Shown here one piece after another: positions 1-10,849 of a stretch of 37,428 nt of DNA. The stretch covers positions 1-37,428 of the forward strand of contig SWBL01000422.1 in NCBI GenBank assembly GCA_024195585.1. The letters run 5' to 3'. The position numbers and the translations under genes are program-made. The notes beneath the pieces are model-generated. The model searched no databases and was not told where the DNA came from. It worked only from the letters and a program-made list of their open reading frames with translations. Origin of the DNA: Aureobasidium sp. EXF-3400. Its lineage: Eukaryota > Ascomycota > Dothideomycetes > Dothideales > Saccotheciaceae. The stretch's first letter is position 1; each line of letters opens with the position of its first letter.

Positions 1-629
1 CAGGACTTCTTCTGCGACGATGCACTGGAGATACATCTTTCCAAACCAGTAATCGATAGCCGTAGATGTCTCGGGCTCTGGATCCGATTCCATGTCTTCG
101 ATGTTCGATTCTGTGAAGTCCTCATCGTCCATGGAGACGGTTCCAAAATCATCGCTGAGAGAGATGAAGTCGTTGTTTGACGGCAGGAGTGACTCTTGGA
201 GGGAGTGGCTGTGATCTCCATGCAAACCCGGGATGACCAGACCACCACGGTTTTCGGCAAGCGGTAGATGATGTCTTGTCGAAATCTGCTTTCCAACCGC
301 ACCCCCTCTCGATCGATGTAACGGAGCATCGATAAGAAACAGATCTGTAATAAAGACTCAGCCAAGGTCGGCGAATGCAAATCAAAATTCTACTCACAAA
401 TAGGTCGAGGTAAGTCGTGCCTCACGTAACAGGATACACGGGTGTTGGCTTGCCATCCATAACTGTTGTCCCATTGGAAGAGTCGAGGTATCCAGTTTGT
501 ATCTATAGAATCTTCCGCAGTCGAGGTTGAGTACCTGTCGTATCCGCGGAATCCATCAACATGCCAGTAGGAGTACGCAGGAAAATGGTCCTGTGTTTCG
601 GAGGCAGCCATCATCTGAGTCAGCCACAT
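1..629 (-). CDS. Spliced gene of unknown function, cut by the left window edge
   Basis: Minus-strand gene, complement(join(<1..344, 398..629)). The first exon has an ATG at 627-629 and reads about 77 residues rich in Trp, Tyr and Asp (SYWHVDGFRGYDRY, IPRLFQWDNSYGW). An intron at 345-397 has donor GTGAGTAG and acceptor TTACAG, and splicing keeps the frame open to the window edge, giving 192 codons so far. The second exon becomes acidic (SLSDDFGTVSMDDEDF, ESDPEPETSTAIDYWF). The frame-preserving intron and protein-like composition argue for a real gene. I do not recognise the family. Upstream exons before 629 are possible, because a long alternative frame covers 640-800, but I could not join one convincingly. 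The gene lies head-to-head with the NLR remnant that starts near 766. Confidence 0.5.
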
Positions 630-765
630 ATTCCTTGGATCTGTCGTCCCTTCCCTGCTCCCTCAATCTACGACAAAGCGCACGAAACACCAGGAGAAAC
701 CACCGTGCTTCGCTCGAAGATGGTCGGTTGTCCAGGGTTTTGTTCCGAGTGGTGCTGACGGGAGC

Positions 766-1288
766 TAGGTTCGACCCGTGACAGATGACGACACCGGCTT
801 CAAGGTGCTGCACGAGCCCGAGCTGGCTGAGCCTGAGAGCAACGACATTGTAGAGTAAAGTCCTACCCGAATGCTATCACGTCACCAATGTGCATGCAGA
901 GTTCTGACATGAGCTCAGCATCATCGCCGTCCATGGCATTGGAGCGCACCCAGACGATACCTGGTGCAAGCTCCGCGAAGTTGGCCTCGATGCGACAGAC
1001 CCTAAAAGCTACGTCAACTGGCTTAGCAACGTTGACCGTGATCACAAGGCCAAAGTCAAAAATCCCTTGGCCTTTGATGTCAAGCAGTATCTTCCGGCGC
1101 CAGACCATGGTAACATGCTTGTCACTAGCAGGCTGTCGACGCTGACAACGTCCCGAAACAGTCTGCGCCTTACTGGAGTGGATCGTGACCAAGGCCGAGC
1201 TATTCTGGAAGCCATAGCCGGAGAAACGATGTTAGGTAGGTTCACAGCCTATCGAAAACAAATCGATCGAGCTCAAGTTGACATATAA
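766..1288 (+). pseudogene. NLR remnant: alpha/beta-hydrolase start fused to NB-ARC end by an internal deletion
   Basis: Remnant of a fungal STAND gene of the hydrolase(SesB/lipase-like)-NB-ARC class. A first piece, about 769-854, reads TGFKVLHEPELAEPESNDIV. An intron at 855-918 (GTAAAG..CTCAG) joins it to IIAVHGIGAHPDDTWCKL, the characteristic start of the hydrolase domain in these proteins, with the oxyanion-type HGIGAHP motif. About 18 residues later (SYVNWLSNVDRDH) the same frame jumps to the middle of an NB-ARC domain, with KQYLPAPDHGNMLVTSRL (the RNBS-B-like motif) and then GVDRDQGRAILEAIAGE. The hydrolase core with its catalytic Ser, the P-loop and Walker B are missing. The frame ends at TAA 1286-1288, so any TPR-type sensor is lost. 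No in-frame ATG was found upstream of 769. It is probably non-functional, though the deletion kept the frame. Confidence 0.72.
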
Positions 1289-1341
1289 TGATAGCGCAAG
1301 ATGAGAGAAGCGTCGATACACTCTTAGAGAGGTACTCCCAC

Positions 1342-1542
1342 TCACTCAAGGAGGGGCTTCTCCTCGTCAGTCACCTCTGCGGTCTTCTGTCGCTTGTTCA
1401 AGAAGGCATCTCCATCTGGGGATCCCTTGAACGACCCATACAGGGCTCTCTTGCTTGCCGGAATAGGAGGAAGCAACAGATCGGTATGTGAGGATGTGTC
1501 AGGCAATGTATCACTCATTGGGGAATCATCTAATCTTTTCAT
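1342..1542 (-). CDS. Small ORF, 66 residues, doubtful
   Basis: Minus-strand ORF from ATG at 1540-1542 to TGA at 1342-1344. Its composition is coding-like: charged and Ser/Pro rich, with MKRLDDSPMSDTLP, IPASKRALYGSFKG and NKRQKTAEVTDEEKPLL. The reading frame is open upstream to 1716 but becomes unlike protein there. It could be a small gene, the last exon of a decayed gene, or chance. No family is recognised and no splice partner was found. Confidence 0.2.
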   Translation of the reverse strand: MKRLDDSPMSDTLPDTSSHTDLLLPPIPASKRALYGSFKGSPDGDAFLNKRQKTAEVTDEEKPLLE

Positions 1543-3718
1543 GACGGCGAGGAATGATGGTAGACGAAGTTGGTATCGATGGCTAAGCCTTCGAGCGTGG
1601 CTTTGCAAAGGAGGACAAGTGCTGAGAAAGACGAGCAACAGCTTCAATAATGACCTTATACGTATGACTATGTATGTTGATGGAGAAGAGAAGGGACTGT
1701 TCATTCCAAGCGACAATTGTCATAAACACTGGATGCGGCTAGTCGAGTCTCCACATATGCGTTGAGGTGCGGCAAGTCAAGATCCAAAGGTGCGTTACAA
1801 TAGCCGAGTTGACAATTGCAGATGCATCGTAGATACCAAACCGAGAGTCGCAGATGCAGCATGCTTTTCAACAGAGATGCAAACTACATCCGACGGTCAA
1901 AACTACTATCATGCATGGCAGGGGTGACAGATTAGTGATGACGTTGATCAAGGTGATTGTAAGCAGTGTTCAGTGCTCATACGGAGCTACTGTATGGAGT
2001 ACATATGCCGGATCTGCTACTTGACTTACCATCTGTGACAGTCTTTTATTGGCTCCGCGGAGACTCGACAGGCGATAGCTAATCAGAAGCCTTGACCTGG
2101 CGCCTTCCAACTCAATTTATCGGTGGCTTCGACGCCTCAATTACTAATTGATCTATTGACGTATCGTGAGGGTTGTTTTAGTGCAGCAGTCATGCAGCAA
2201 TCACGTTCGACTGTGGCAGGCGATATGGTCCGCGCATATCGGTGTCGCTGGACGTCGACGGTCCGACTTCAATTGCGTGTCGATGGCACAGTAGTACTGA
2301 GTGTCGTCAACCGACACGAAAATATGCACGAAGTTGCCGAAGCTTCGATACGATGAATGATGTCGTTACCGTCTCGCAAACCTGGATGAATCACAAGTCA
2401 CATATGCAGAGCCCTAACCACACCACATCCGAAGGCTAGCGCGAGAGTCCAGTTTTGCACTGCAGGGATATACAGGGTGTTTTCGCAGCCAGTGGATAGC
2501 GCGCACATCTGTGCCTCTGCATATTCAAGGATCGCAGAGAATGGAGAATTTCACGAAGCTTGGGATTGGCAGTCTGCCAGCCTCACACTATCCATCGTCT
2601 GCGCAAACGGTGAGCACCCTGTATGACCGACGACACTGTCCACCAAAATCTTCATGAGCGATGATCAAAGCTCACCCTGGACATCAGATGCAGCTGACTT
2701 GCAGCTTGTATGCGCGGGAGCAATTGTGTTTCAACGAATCGAGCAGCTAGCGAGTGTGTTTGTCGGTCGCTTGCACGCCATCCATAGCCTTTGAGGCTGC
2801 GAGATCTCGTCGGCCACGCTCGAACAACGACAGTGGCGGATAGAGTTAATAGGGCCCAATGAGCATCATATGTGGAGGGAGCATCAATAGCTCGAGACAG
2901 GTGACTGTTCATCTAGGTAGTTGAGCAAAAAAAGCAGGTGCTCTCACCATTAACGCTTGGCCAGAAAAGAATAACAACGTCGAATGGCACCGAAGTTATT
3001 CACTGTCGTCGGCCACTGTAGTCTCCCCGCCGCCATATGTGATTGGGCGGAATGGAACGTCAGATGTGTCAGAAGGATATTCGATGAGAGGCTTAGCACA
3101 GTCTTTGACCCTCTTGATGAGTGAAAGTTTGATGGCATAAAACCATTACTAAGGAGATCAGCGTTGCGGCCGAACAGTTAACAAAGAGAAGGGAAGCCTG
3201 ACTGTTTGATTGGTTCGCGGAGATGAATGAATGTGCACAGCCTGAGCCCATGTGAATTCATGATCTGACATCAAAGTTTTGCGTCAGCAGATCTTCTGGA
3301 CATAAGTGTCCGGGCTTTCGGCTTTGGCATGCTGTGAGCGCTTACAAGCGTATATATGTGAATGAACAAAAGTTTTTACTGCCGACTCCATGCATTATCG
3401 AAGGAGGAAAGAGGATCACTTCGTTTGTATAGTACTAACATTTAAAGTCACAGTCAGTCAATGGAATTCAGGATAAGGGAGCTAGAGATACCGCTACGAA
3501 AGGATAGTCGGGTCACCCACGCAGCTAACGGATAAACAGATTAGATTAGATTGATCGTTGACCGTATAGTCTTGGCGATCCTTATCCGCTGCTAGTAGAA
3601 GCGACCCTTCTCTACAGCTTGAAAGATAACAGCCTGCCTAATTCGAACCATTCATTTATTTGGTCCTTTCGCTCTATATATATTGTTAAGGGCCACCTAG
3701 AGTTTATACAGTCTAGGA
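1543..3718. other. Gene-poor stretch, about 2.2 kb
   Basis: No reading frame here has convincing protein character on either strand. Open frames at 2123-2356 (+) and 2652-2912 (-) are short, start at non-ATG codons or have no recognisable motif. No tRNA-like cloverleaf, long tandem repeat or terminal inverted repeat was seen by eye. The last 100 bases before 3719 are AT-rich with a TATATATA run (about 3675-3684), a plausible core promoter for the RNase H-like gene downstream. Confidence 0.5.
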
Positions 3719-4978
3719 ATGGACAATGATGTATACGAGATAAAGAGGTCTGCTCCGACAATTCATTATGCTAGTAACACCAACAAAAACAAGGACGACT
3801 CTCCATGCGATAGCGACAGTACTTGTTCTGATCTAGACTACGAAGAGTTCACTAGCGATCCGCTGATGCATGCGGTTACCGTCGCCAAACGGCTAGAAAG
3901 CAGTCTCCTGAGTTACATGTCTCGGATGGAGGAACTCGCGATCAAGGAACCCTTCCATAAGGACGACTACGACTCTTGTGTATCGATCGTTGACCACGCA
4001 GTGCTTAGGATGAGTCTCGCCATCCACAAGCTAGACCGAAGTTTCCTCAGGCTGTCTACGTCGTCTATAAAGAAGGAAACCAGTCAAAAGACTGAGGCTG
4101 CAATCGTTACCGCCTCTGGCAAACCGGCTACCACTATCACTACGCCAAGGTCGCCGGCCATCAACACCGCCCGCGCCGGTATAATACGTTCGGTCTTACC
4201 ACCACCTTCTTTTTCTCTAAATTCTTCTTCTTCTTTACCTTTACCTTCACCCCCTCCTCGTTACTTTTCCACTTCTACCTACCGGTCCTCTACAGTGGCT
4301 AGTACCGATCCTTCCGCTACAGTAGCTAGAGCGATAGCACCAAACATCCAGAAATTCGAACCGGGAACCGACGTAAAAAGCATAAGCAACGTCTTCTACG
4401 CCCGCATTGACTCAAACCCAAAGTCACCACCCGATCGGTATATAAGCCGATCCAATTGCAGGACAGTTCTAGTCCGCACCGATGGGTTCTGTTCATCAAA
4501 ACAAACGTCACCCGCACAGGGAGCCTATGGTATATGGTACCGCCCGACCATCCCAAACTTCAGCTTTGCGCTCGAAAGGTGCGGACCCACGGGCAGCCGC
4601 TTCCATCATACGAGCAGCCGCGTAGAGTTACGTGCTGCCATCACAGCGGTCGATCTCCGATCGTGGAAACGCGAAGGATTCGATAGGGTGGTGATTGCGA
4701 CTGACTTTTTGTATGTAGTCAACGGTGCCACCACATGCATCAAAGGGTGGCAGTCGCGTGGGGTGCTAACTGTAGAGGGACAGCCGGTACTAAATCGGGA
4801 TCTCTGGGAAGAGCTCTTACGCTCTGTCGCTGACGCCAACCGGGACAACCTCCGCGTCCTCTTCTGGCACATACCGAGAGAGTGGAACATAACAGCCAAT
4901 GAGCTCGCGCGAGATGGACTGAGGAAAGCTCCATCGCAAACCTGGATTCCACAGGCTAGGGCAATATCCGAAGTATGA
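3719..4978 (+). CDS. RNase H-like (type 1) domain protein without reverse transcriptase
   Basis: Single-exon ORF of 419 residues starting at ATG 3719. Residues 1-130 are acidic then partly helical. Residues 135-215 form a Ser/Pro/Thr-rich linker encoded by a pyrimidine-rich stretch. Residues 245-405 have the RNase H fold. Carboxylates appear in the expected order: D255 in the first strand (VRTDGF), E303 in SSRVELRAAI, D329 in VIATDFLYVV, and E395/D399 in NITANELARDG, where the usual final motif is N.xAD.LA. The hydrolysis of RNA in RNA-DNA hybrids is known for the family; activity here is inferred. No reverse transcriptase, gag, integrase or LTR was seen nearby, so this looks like the stand-alone fungal RNase H-like group, possibly derived from a retroelement. 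The Glu replacing the last metal-binding Asp may lower activity. Confidence 0.75.
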   Translation: MDNDVYEIKRSAPTIHYASNTNKNKDDSPCDSDSTCSDLDYEEFTSDPLMHAVTVAKRLESSLLSYMSRMEELAIKEPFHKDDYDSCVSIVDHAVLRMSLAIHKLDRSFLRLSTSSIKKETSQKTEAAIVTASGKPATTITTPRSPAINTARAGIIRSVLPPPSFSLNSSSSLPLPSPPPRYFSTSTYRSSTVASTDPSATVARAIAPNIQKFEPGTDVKSISNVFYARIDSNPKSPPDRYISRSNCRTVLVRTDGFCSSKQTSPAQGAYGIWYRPTIPNFSFALERCGPTGSRFHHTSSRVELRAAITAVDLRSWKREGFDRVVIATDFLYVVNGATTCIKGWQSRGVLTVEGQPVLNRDLWEELLRSVADANRDNLRVLFWHIPREWNITANELARDGLRKAPSQTWIPQARAISEV

Positions 4979-6014
4979 TGTAGGTAGAAAGAGCAGAATA
5001 TTCTGTGGAAAAGGTCTATCTGTCGTTGGTGAGTGAGCCGCGAGGCTGGCTATCTCCGGATGAATCTTCCATTCACATTATGGATTTTAGTCCATTAGAT
5101 CTCCCTTGCGTCCTTGAATAAAATTGTCGTCCTCAGTGCTATAGGCTTCTGGAGCGAAATATTCGCCATAAAACTCAATGATCTTGAGGCTTGGGCACAA
5201 CCACGGGAGGGTTCCTACAGGTGACTAGGGTACCATCTGCCACCTGCATCTAGGCAGAGTTCCTACACACTTGTAAGCCCAGAGAGCATGTTCGCCGTAT
5301 CCTTTTCAGACACCTTTCCGCTGTCATTCTTCCCTTAGCGCAGAGTCTTCTCGTCAACTCAAGCTCTCCTCCAGTTTTCCGTTTGGCAACCTTGATCATG
5401 TACACCTACTTATCCTCTACCAATTTTCGTCTTCGCAAACACGTGTTCACTACACGTTTCAGATTTGCCGTATCATCATCTTCATGCTATGGATCGTATG
5501 CACACCAACTTGGAAGATCGCCATTGCTAGCGACGAGAATCACACAGGTGTGGAGGCGGGCTTGAGACGAACGAGAAGTCAACATTGAAAAGACTTTTGA
5601 GGATGCGGACGGCGTCAAGTCTGTCCGCAGGCGTATCCGACGCCTTCAAGCGCTGAGATATCCTCCGCAAGTGACGTACGTGATTATGCCGCGAAGTGAA
5701 TCAATAATGTTGTTGTATCGAATACATTGTACTCTGATGCGAAGATGATCGTCTCGCCTGCCTTCGCACTCAACAGCCTGCGATGGGCTATGGTCTATAT
5801 CCTTCTAAAGCGAATCTAGGGACAGCAACCTGAATGACTGGCTTAGGAACCTGCGCAATTGAAGGAGCATCTAGGTCCCGACCACTTTCGTTACCTTCCA
5901 CCTGCAGCACAGAACGCTTCGCGTCCCTAAACTTCTCGCCTCGCCCAGATGAGCAGGATACAGACGTCCCTAGCCTGTCCCGAGCACTTTCAGTCTCGAA
6001 CGTGAGAATATTAC
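4979..6014. other. Intergenic stretch between two convergent genes
   Basis: About 1 kb between the 3' end of the RNase H-like gene (+) and the 3' end of the NACHT-WD40 gene (-), so it should hold both transcripts' terminators. The open frames inside (5383-5565 and 5834-6130, plus strand) lack motifs. I see no RNA gene or repeat. An AATAAA on the plus strand at about 5117-5122 could serve the RNase H-like gene as a polyadenylation signal. Confidence 0.4.
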
Positions 6015-9000
6015 TTAGGGACCTGGTTTATGTGTCTCTTCCAGTGCATTGCCAAGGACCGTCAAAAAAAACATCCCACCAGACACGAGTCCAATTGCCA
6101 ACCTATTTCCATGGACCGCAAAAGCTGTAGGGCGATATTCCGGTGGTAAATATATCAGTCGGTGGGAATTCCAATGGATCCATTCACCAATTATAGCCAC
6201 AGGGTCATCGTAAGTGTTTGGTAAAGATGATGACAAATGAGTAAGATGTTCCAATGGGTGGAAGCCAAGATTGGACTGAAGAGACGAACAATGCCCGAAG
6301 AGAGAAAGGTTCTGTATAGAACCATTCACTTTGACTGTTTCAATGCACGCATTTGAAGACCTGACCCACAGCCTGAGGGTCTTGTCATCCGATGCAGAGG
6401 CGATCAGCTTGCCGTCCAGCGAGAAGGCTATGGAACTGATCCTGTCTGAATGACCCATGAAGATATCGCCAACTGCTCCTGTTGCAGCGTCCCATAGCCT
6501 GACTGTGCTGTCGTTCGATCCAGAGGCGATAAGCCTGCCGTCCGGTGAGAAAGTCACTGCAGTGACAGGTCCCAAATGACCCTTCAGAGTACTACGGACT
6601 GCTCCCGTTGCTGCGTCCCATATTTTGACTGTACTGTCATCTGATGCAGAGGTGATGAGCTTGCCATCTGGTGAGAAAGTCACAGCAGTAAGAGGACCTA
6701 AATGACCCTCAAGAGTGCTGCGGGCTGCTCCTGTCGTTACGTCCCATACCCTGACTGTGCTATCATCCGATGCAGAGGCGATGAGCTTGCCGTCCGGTGA
6801 GAAAGCGACTGCAGTCACAAAGTCCGAATGACCTTCCAGAGTGTTACGGACCGCTCTATTTACGGCATCCCACAGCTCGACAGTTTTGGTCTCTGATGCA
6901 GAAGCGACTAGCTTGCCGTCCGGCGAAAAAGCTACTGCAGTGACTCTCCTTCTAGAATCCTTGAGAGTATTGCAGCCAGTCTCTACTCTCACATCCCATA
7001 ACCGAATGGTTTTGTCCCAGGATGCAGAGGCAACTAGTTTACCGTCCATGGAGAAGGCCACTCCAGTCACTCTCCTCGTGTGTCCTTCCAATATATTGCG
7101 TGCTGCTCCTGTCACTGTATTCCATGATCTGACTTTTCTGCCTCTGGATGCAGAAGCGATCATCTTGCTGTCCGGTGAGAAGGCTACTGCCGTGAGCCGA
7201 CCGGAGTGGCCCTCAAGAACACAGCTAACTACTCCTGATACCACGTGCCACAGCCTGACTGTACTGTCGTTCGATCCAGAGGCGATAAGCCTGCCGTCCG
7301 GTGAGAAAGCCACTGCAGTGACAGGTCCCAAATGACCCTCGAGAGTGCCACGAGCTAAACTTGCCGCCGCGTCCCATAGCCTGACTGTACTGTCGTTCGA
7401 TCCAGAGGCGACAAGCCTGCCTTCCGGTGAGAAAGTCACTGCAGTGACGGGTCCCAAATGACCCTTCAGAGTACTACGGACTGCTCCCGTTGCTGCGTCC
7501 CATATCTTGACTGTGCTATCATCCGATGCAGAGGCGATGAGCTTGCCGTCCGGTGAGAAAGCCACTGCAGTGACAGTGTTTGTATGGTCCTCGAGAGTTC
7601 TCTGAGGTGATCCTGTCGGCACATCCCACAACCGAATTGTATTATCCCAAGACACAGAAGCGAGAAGCTTGCCGTTCGGTGAGAAAGCCACTGCAGTGAC
7701 AGGTCCCGTATGACCCTCAAGAATGCTGCGAGTTGCTCCTGTCGCTATGTCCCACAGCCTGGCTGTGCTATCATCCGATGCAGAGGCGATGAGCTTGTCG
7801 TCCGGTGAGAAAGCGACTGCAGTAACATGACTTGGATGCCCCTCAAGTGTCTGTAAAGAAGCATTCCATTCCTCAGGCTCCTGAAACTTGGTTTCGAGCC
7901 ATGGCATTTTTTCATAAAATTGCTTCCGCACTTTGCTGTTTTTGGGACTGAAAAGAAGTGCAGAACCATATATCTGGAGTGGTGCCTTCTCAATAACAGG
8001 TCGGCAGTGGAGAACAAATCTATATGCATCGTATGCGAGGATGTATAGTGCATCGTGTGCGGTATCCTTGTCCTTGGTCAATCAGAGATATTCCCGTACA
8101 AAGTTTTATAAAGACAGAATAACTTACACTCCATCTCTTTACCAAAAGATTCAGCATTGAAACAGCGTCAGTCACTCTGCTCATCATACTGAGGGCTTCG
8201 AGCCAATGCAAAAGATCTTGCTTAAAGAACAACAGTATCTGCTGTTCATCTTGTGGCTCCACCGTGCTGCCTTGTATGTAATGTTGGACCCAATAGGAGC
8301 ATGCATACCGGACATCAGGAGGGATCACAGCCCAAACCTTGTTGCTTGGTATCTCTGTGATTAGTGTCCCTGGAGCTCTGAGATCGCATATGTCCTTCTC
8401 GAGATACTTTGACATAAGCTGAAGACAATTTCTGAATAGAATGACGTGTGTCGTACGCTTGTCGATCCAGAACCGCTTGTCGTAGCACCTCTCTCGATCT
8501 AGCAAAAACTCGGGAAAAGATGGATGGAATACACGCACAGGCTGGTCTTGATCGTCCGGCACATTTAGCACAGATCGCAGCGACCCTGCAATGCTTCGTG
8601 ACTTATAACCCTCTACAGAGAGTAGCCTCGCAAGGCTTTCAAGCGGCAAGGCATCCGACAAGACGACGATGGCGCCGACGATCCTGGCAAAACGTTTGAG
8701 CAGTTCCGGATGTTTCAGCTTGTCCCGCTGCCCCAGTATAGATAGTTTCAGGACTTGCATGTACATCTCATCTAATTCTTTGGTCGGGAGTGGGCCAAGA
8801 GCTGTGCCCTGAATGATTTGATCCAATTTATCCCTTGGATCAAAGTCCGAGTCTTGGACAAAACGGCACGTCGTGGCGGCGTGGATGAATAAGCCGGCTG
8901 CTTTCAATACAAGCTTCTCGATTGCTAGGTCCTCAGGCCAACATCCATCTATATCTCGTCCGTGCTGGATTGCTGCAAGCTTGTGTCGCAAAAATATCGC

Positions 9001-10299
9001 TATATCGTGATCGACAATCGAAGGTGCAATATCATGGAGCACGTAGCCTTCATGCGGTGTGCCAGTCATATTGCGAAATCCCAGTCGGACCGGTGCGTCT
9101 GGTCTGCTGGTAATGAAGACACGGAAGTCGACGGTTGTGATGCTCCCAGCTTGAGCCAAGAGCTGCAAGATCACCCTGATATCATCCTCGCCCTCGCACT
9201 CATCTAATGCATCAACGACAAGGACAAGCGTCCTCGCTTCGCCTGGCTTCAGCATAGATAGAGGCTCGAAGATAAGATGCTTCCACTGCTCGTCTAGCCC
9301 TTGCTTGTCAATGTCGAAATGGTCTTCGATCGCCTTCGCTATTAACGGCCGAAGCGCTGGGATGCTTTCCGCCAATTGGCGGGCAACGGTGGTAAAGAAC
9401 TTGCCAGCGTGACTTATATCACCTCGACCTCTAGCGAAAAAGAAGCTCGCTGCGAGTAGATTTTGCTTTGACAAGTCACTGGCAGTTGTACGTGAAATCG
9501 TTGACTTACCAGTCCCAGCGAAACCGTTGAGCCAGAAGACGCGTGCACCTTTGGGGTCCTGAATCCAGGCCACAATCAGTCGGCGAAGCTCCATTCGAGT
9601 GTCAGGCAGACATTGATCCTCGTGCTGCCATAGGCGGTGGTTGTACGCAGCACCTTCAGCATGGGGTAGCGTCGACAATATGTCTTTTTGTGCTTGCAAT
9701 CGCATCGCCTGTATCTGATGCTGTGTTGGCAGTCAGTATATAGTCAGTTGTGTCATTGAAGTAAGGAGGCAATTACATACGACCAGTTTATCGTCAATAC
9801 CAAGGACGACCACCCTGCGATCGTTAGTGAGTTCTGCGAGAATGATTTGTACTGGTCAAGTATGCACGTACGTCTGGTCTAAGTTTAGGGCGGCAATCAA
9901 GCTTGTTTTCTGTCGCTCGAGATGTTCGAGCGTCCTTTTGACGTCTGCCGATTTCAAAGGCCACTTTAGTGCTCGAATACTGAACCAGGGCATCTTTTTT
10001 CCATCTATCTCTGATCGGAGCTTTGTAATTAAAGTGTCGAGTTCTTTCTTGACCTCAGATGAGGTCTGCTCGATATGTTTTTCAGTGCTCGGTAGTTTGC
10101 TAGCGTGAGGATCTTGTATTACTTCCTCTACCTGCTTGAACACATAAAGCACAGCTGTCGTCTCGTTACACAGCAGTTCAATATCGCGTCTTGCGGCTTT
10201 GACGTCTGAGTAGTACTTCCAGCATAGTTCCACCACCTTGCCGGCCATATCTACCACCGCAAGCACGTTAGAAATGCTGGCGACTAAATCCATGGCCAA
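6015..10299 (-). CDS. HeLo-like/NACHT/WD40 fungal NLR (STAND protein)
   Basis: complement(join(6015..8072, 8128..9720, 9781..9814, 9872..10299)) gives 1370 residues. Three introns (GTACGT..CGCAG, GTATGT..ACACAG, GTAAGT..CCAAG) all preserve frame. Residues 1-150 are a HeLo-like N-terminal domain of fungal STAND proteins (MAMDLVASISNVLAVVDMAG). NACHT domain: Walker A GFAGTGKST at 220-228, Walker B LVLVVDALDEC at 319-329, and the RVFITSRPD motif at 354-362. An inter-domain helical region runs to about 690. Twelve WD40 repeats of exactly 42 residues follow (761-1264), then a tail with the common ending WIHW..LPPEYRP. Known relatives oligomerise when the WD40 sensor binds ligand, and the N-terminal domain then triggers cell death or heterokaryon incompatibility; that role here is inferred. 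No inactivating change was seen. The 5' end faces the decayed NWD copy. Confidence 0.92.
6336..7847 (-). repeat. Twelve tandem 126-bp WD40 repeat units
   Basis: The WD40 part of the NACHT gene is twelve units of 126 bp in register with no length variation. The core (HVTAVAFSPDGKLIASAS..) is nearly invariant. Variation is concentrated at residues 5-7, 25-30 and 35-41 of each unit. Units 3-4 (about 7340-7600) and 10-11 (about 6460-6710) form nearly identical pairs and share a run of about 54 identical bases (near 6571-6624 and 7451-7504), evidence of block duplication or gene conversion. Unit 8 lacks the GH dipeptide, and units 5 and 6 lack the usual WD. Confidence 0.93.
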
Positions 10300-10849
10300 C
10301 GATCTTGACAGCGACAGCTCGTAAGTCTAAGCGATGAGCACGTTTGGGCGTTCAATAGATGGAACAAAGGACGTTGGAAGCGATGTCTTACAAAGCGCTC
10401 CCTATTTATCAGGCCAGCTATCGATGCGAGGTGGGGGCTGGGTAGGGGCTGTGCTCAGCGTGAGGCAGGCAGACAAGGGTTGGTAGCGCGTGATTTCACC
10501 GCCTGTCCCCGATGAAATGTCCAGCCTTAAGTCTACCAGCAATCTGCAACTGAATGAGACATTCCTTGTACAACGCTGCGAGCTGCCACGATAAGAGGAC
10601 TATACAGTAGTAATTGGAGAAGCCCTCGACTGATCAGTCATAGCACATGTTAGCTCGACATATACACTGGCCGAGAGCCATTGTCAAAATAACGTCCGTA
10701 TTGACAGGATCTTGGTTGGGAAGCGCCTTGAGAAGTTTGGTCTGCAATGGAGAATTCCATAGCCTGATCGGACGTCAAGTTGGGGCAGTGCACTCCCAGT
10801 TGGGCGTTACAAATGGCAACCAGGCTGTAGAGCTCGAGTCGCGGTTGTG
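10300..10849. promoter_or_regulatory. Upstream region between the NACHT-WD40 gene and the duplicated segment
   Basis: About 550 bp separates the minus-strand ATG at 10299 from the start of the segment shared with 34910-36165. It presumably carries the 5' UTR and promoter of the NACHT-WD40 gene. A G-rich run lies near 10428-10448. No clear TATA box or coding sequence was seen; the open frame starting at 10647 has no motif. Confidence 0.35.

Noticed and set aside
3400..5300. LTR or LINE retrotransposon around the RNase H domain
   Set aside because: No reverse transcriptase, integrase, long terminal repeats or poly-A tail was found in the flanks.
6841..7335. 164-codon plus-strand open frame across the WD40 array
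   Set aside because: It is the antisense shadow of the 126-bp repeats; its periodic LPSGEKATAVT sequence is the reverse reading of the WD core.
6336..7847. Regularly spaced repeats resembling a CRISPR array
   Set aside because: The whole 126-bp unit codes for WD40 sequence in one frame, with no spacers; the organism is eukaryotic.
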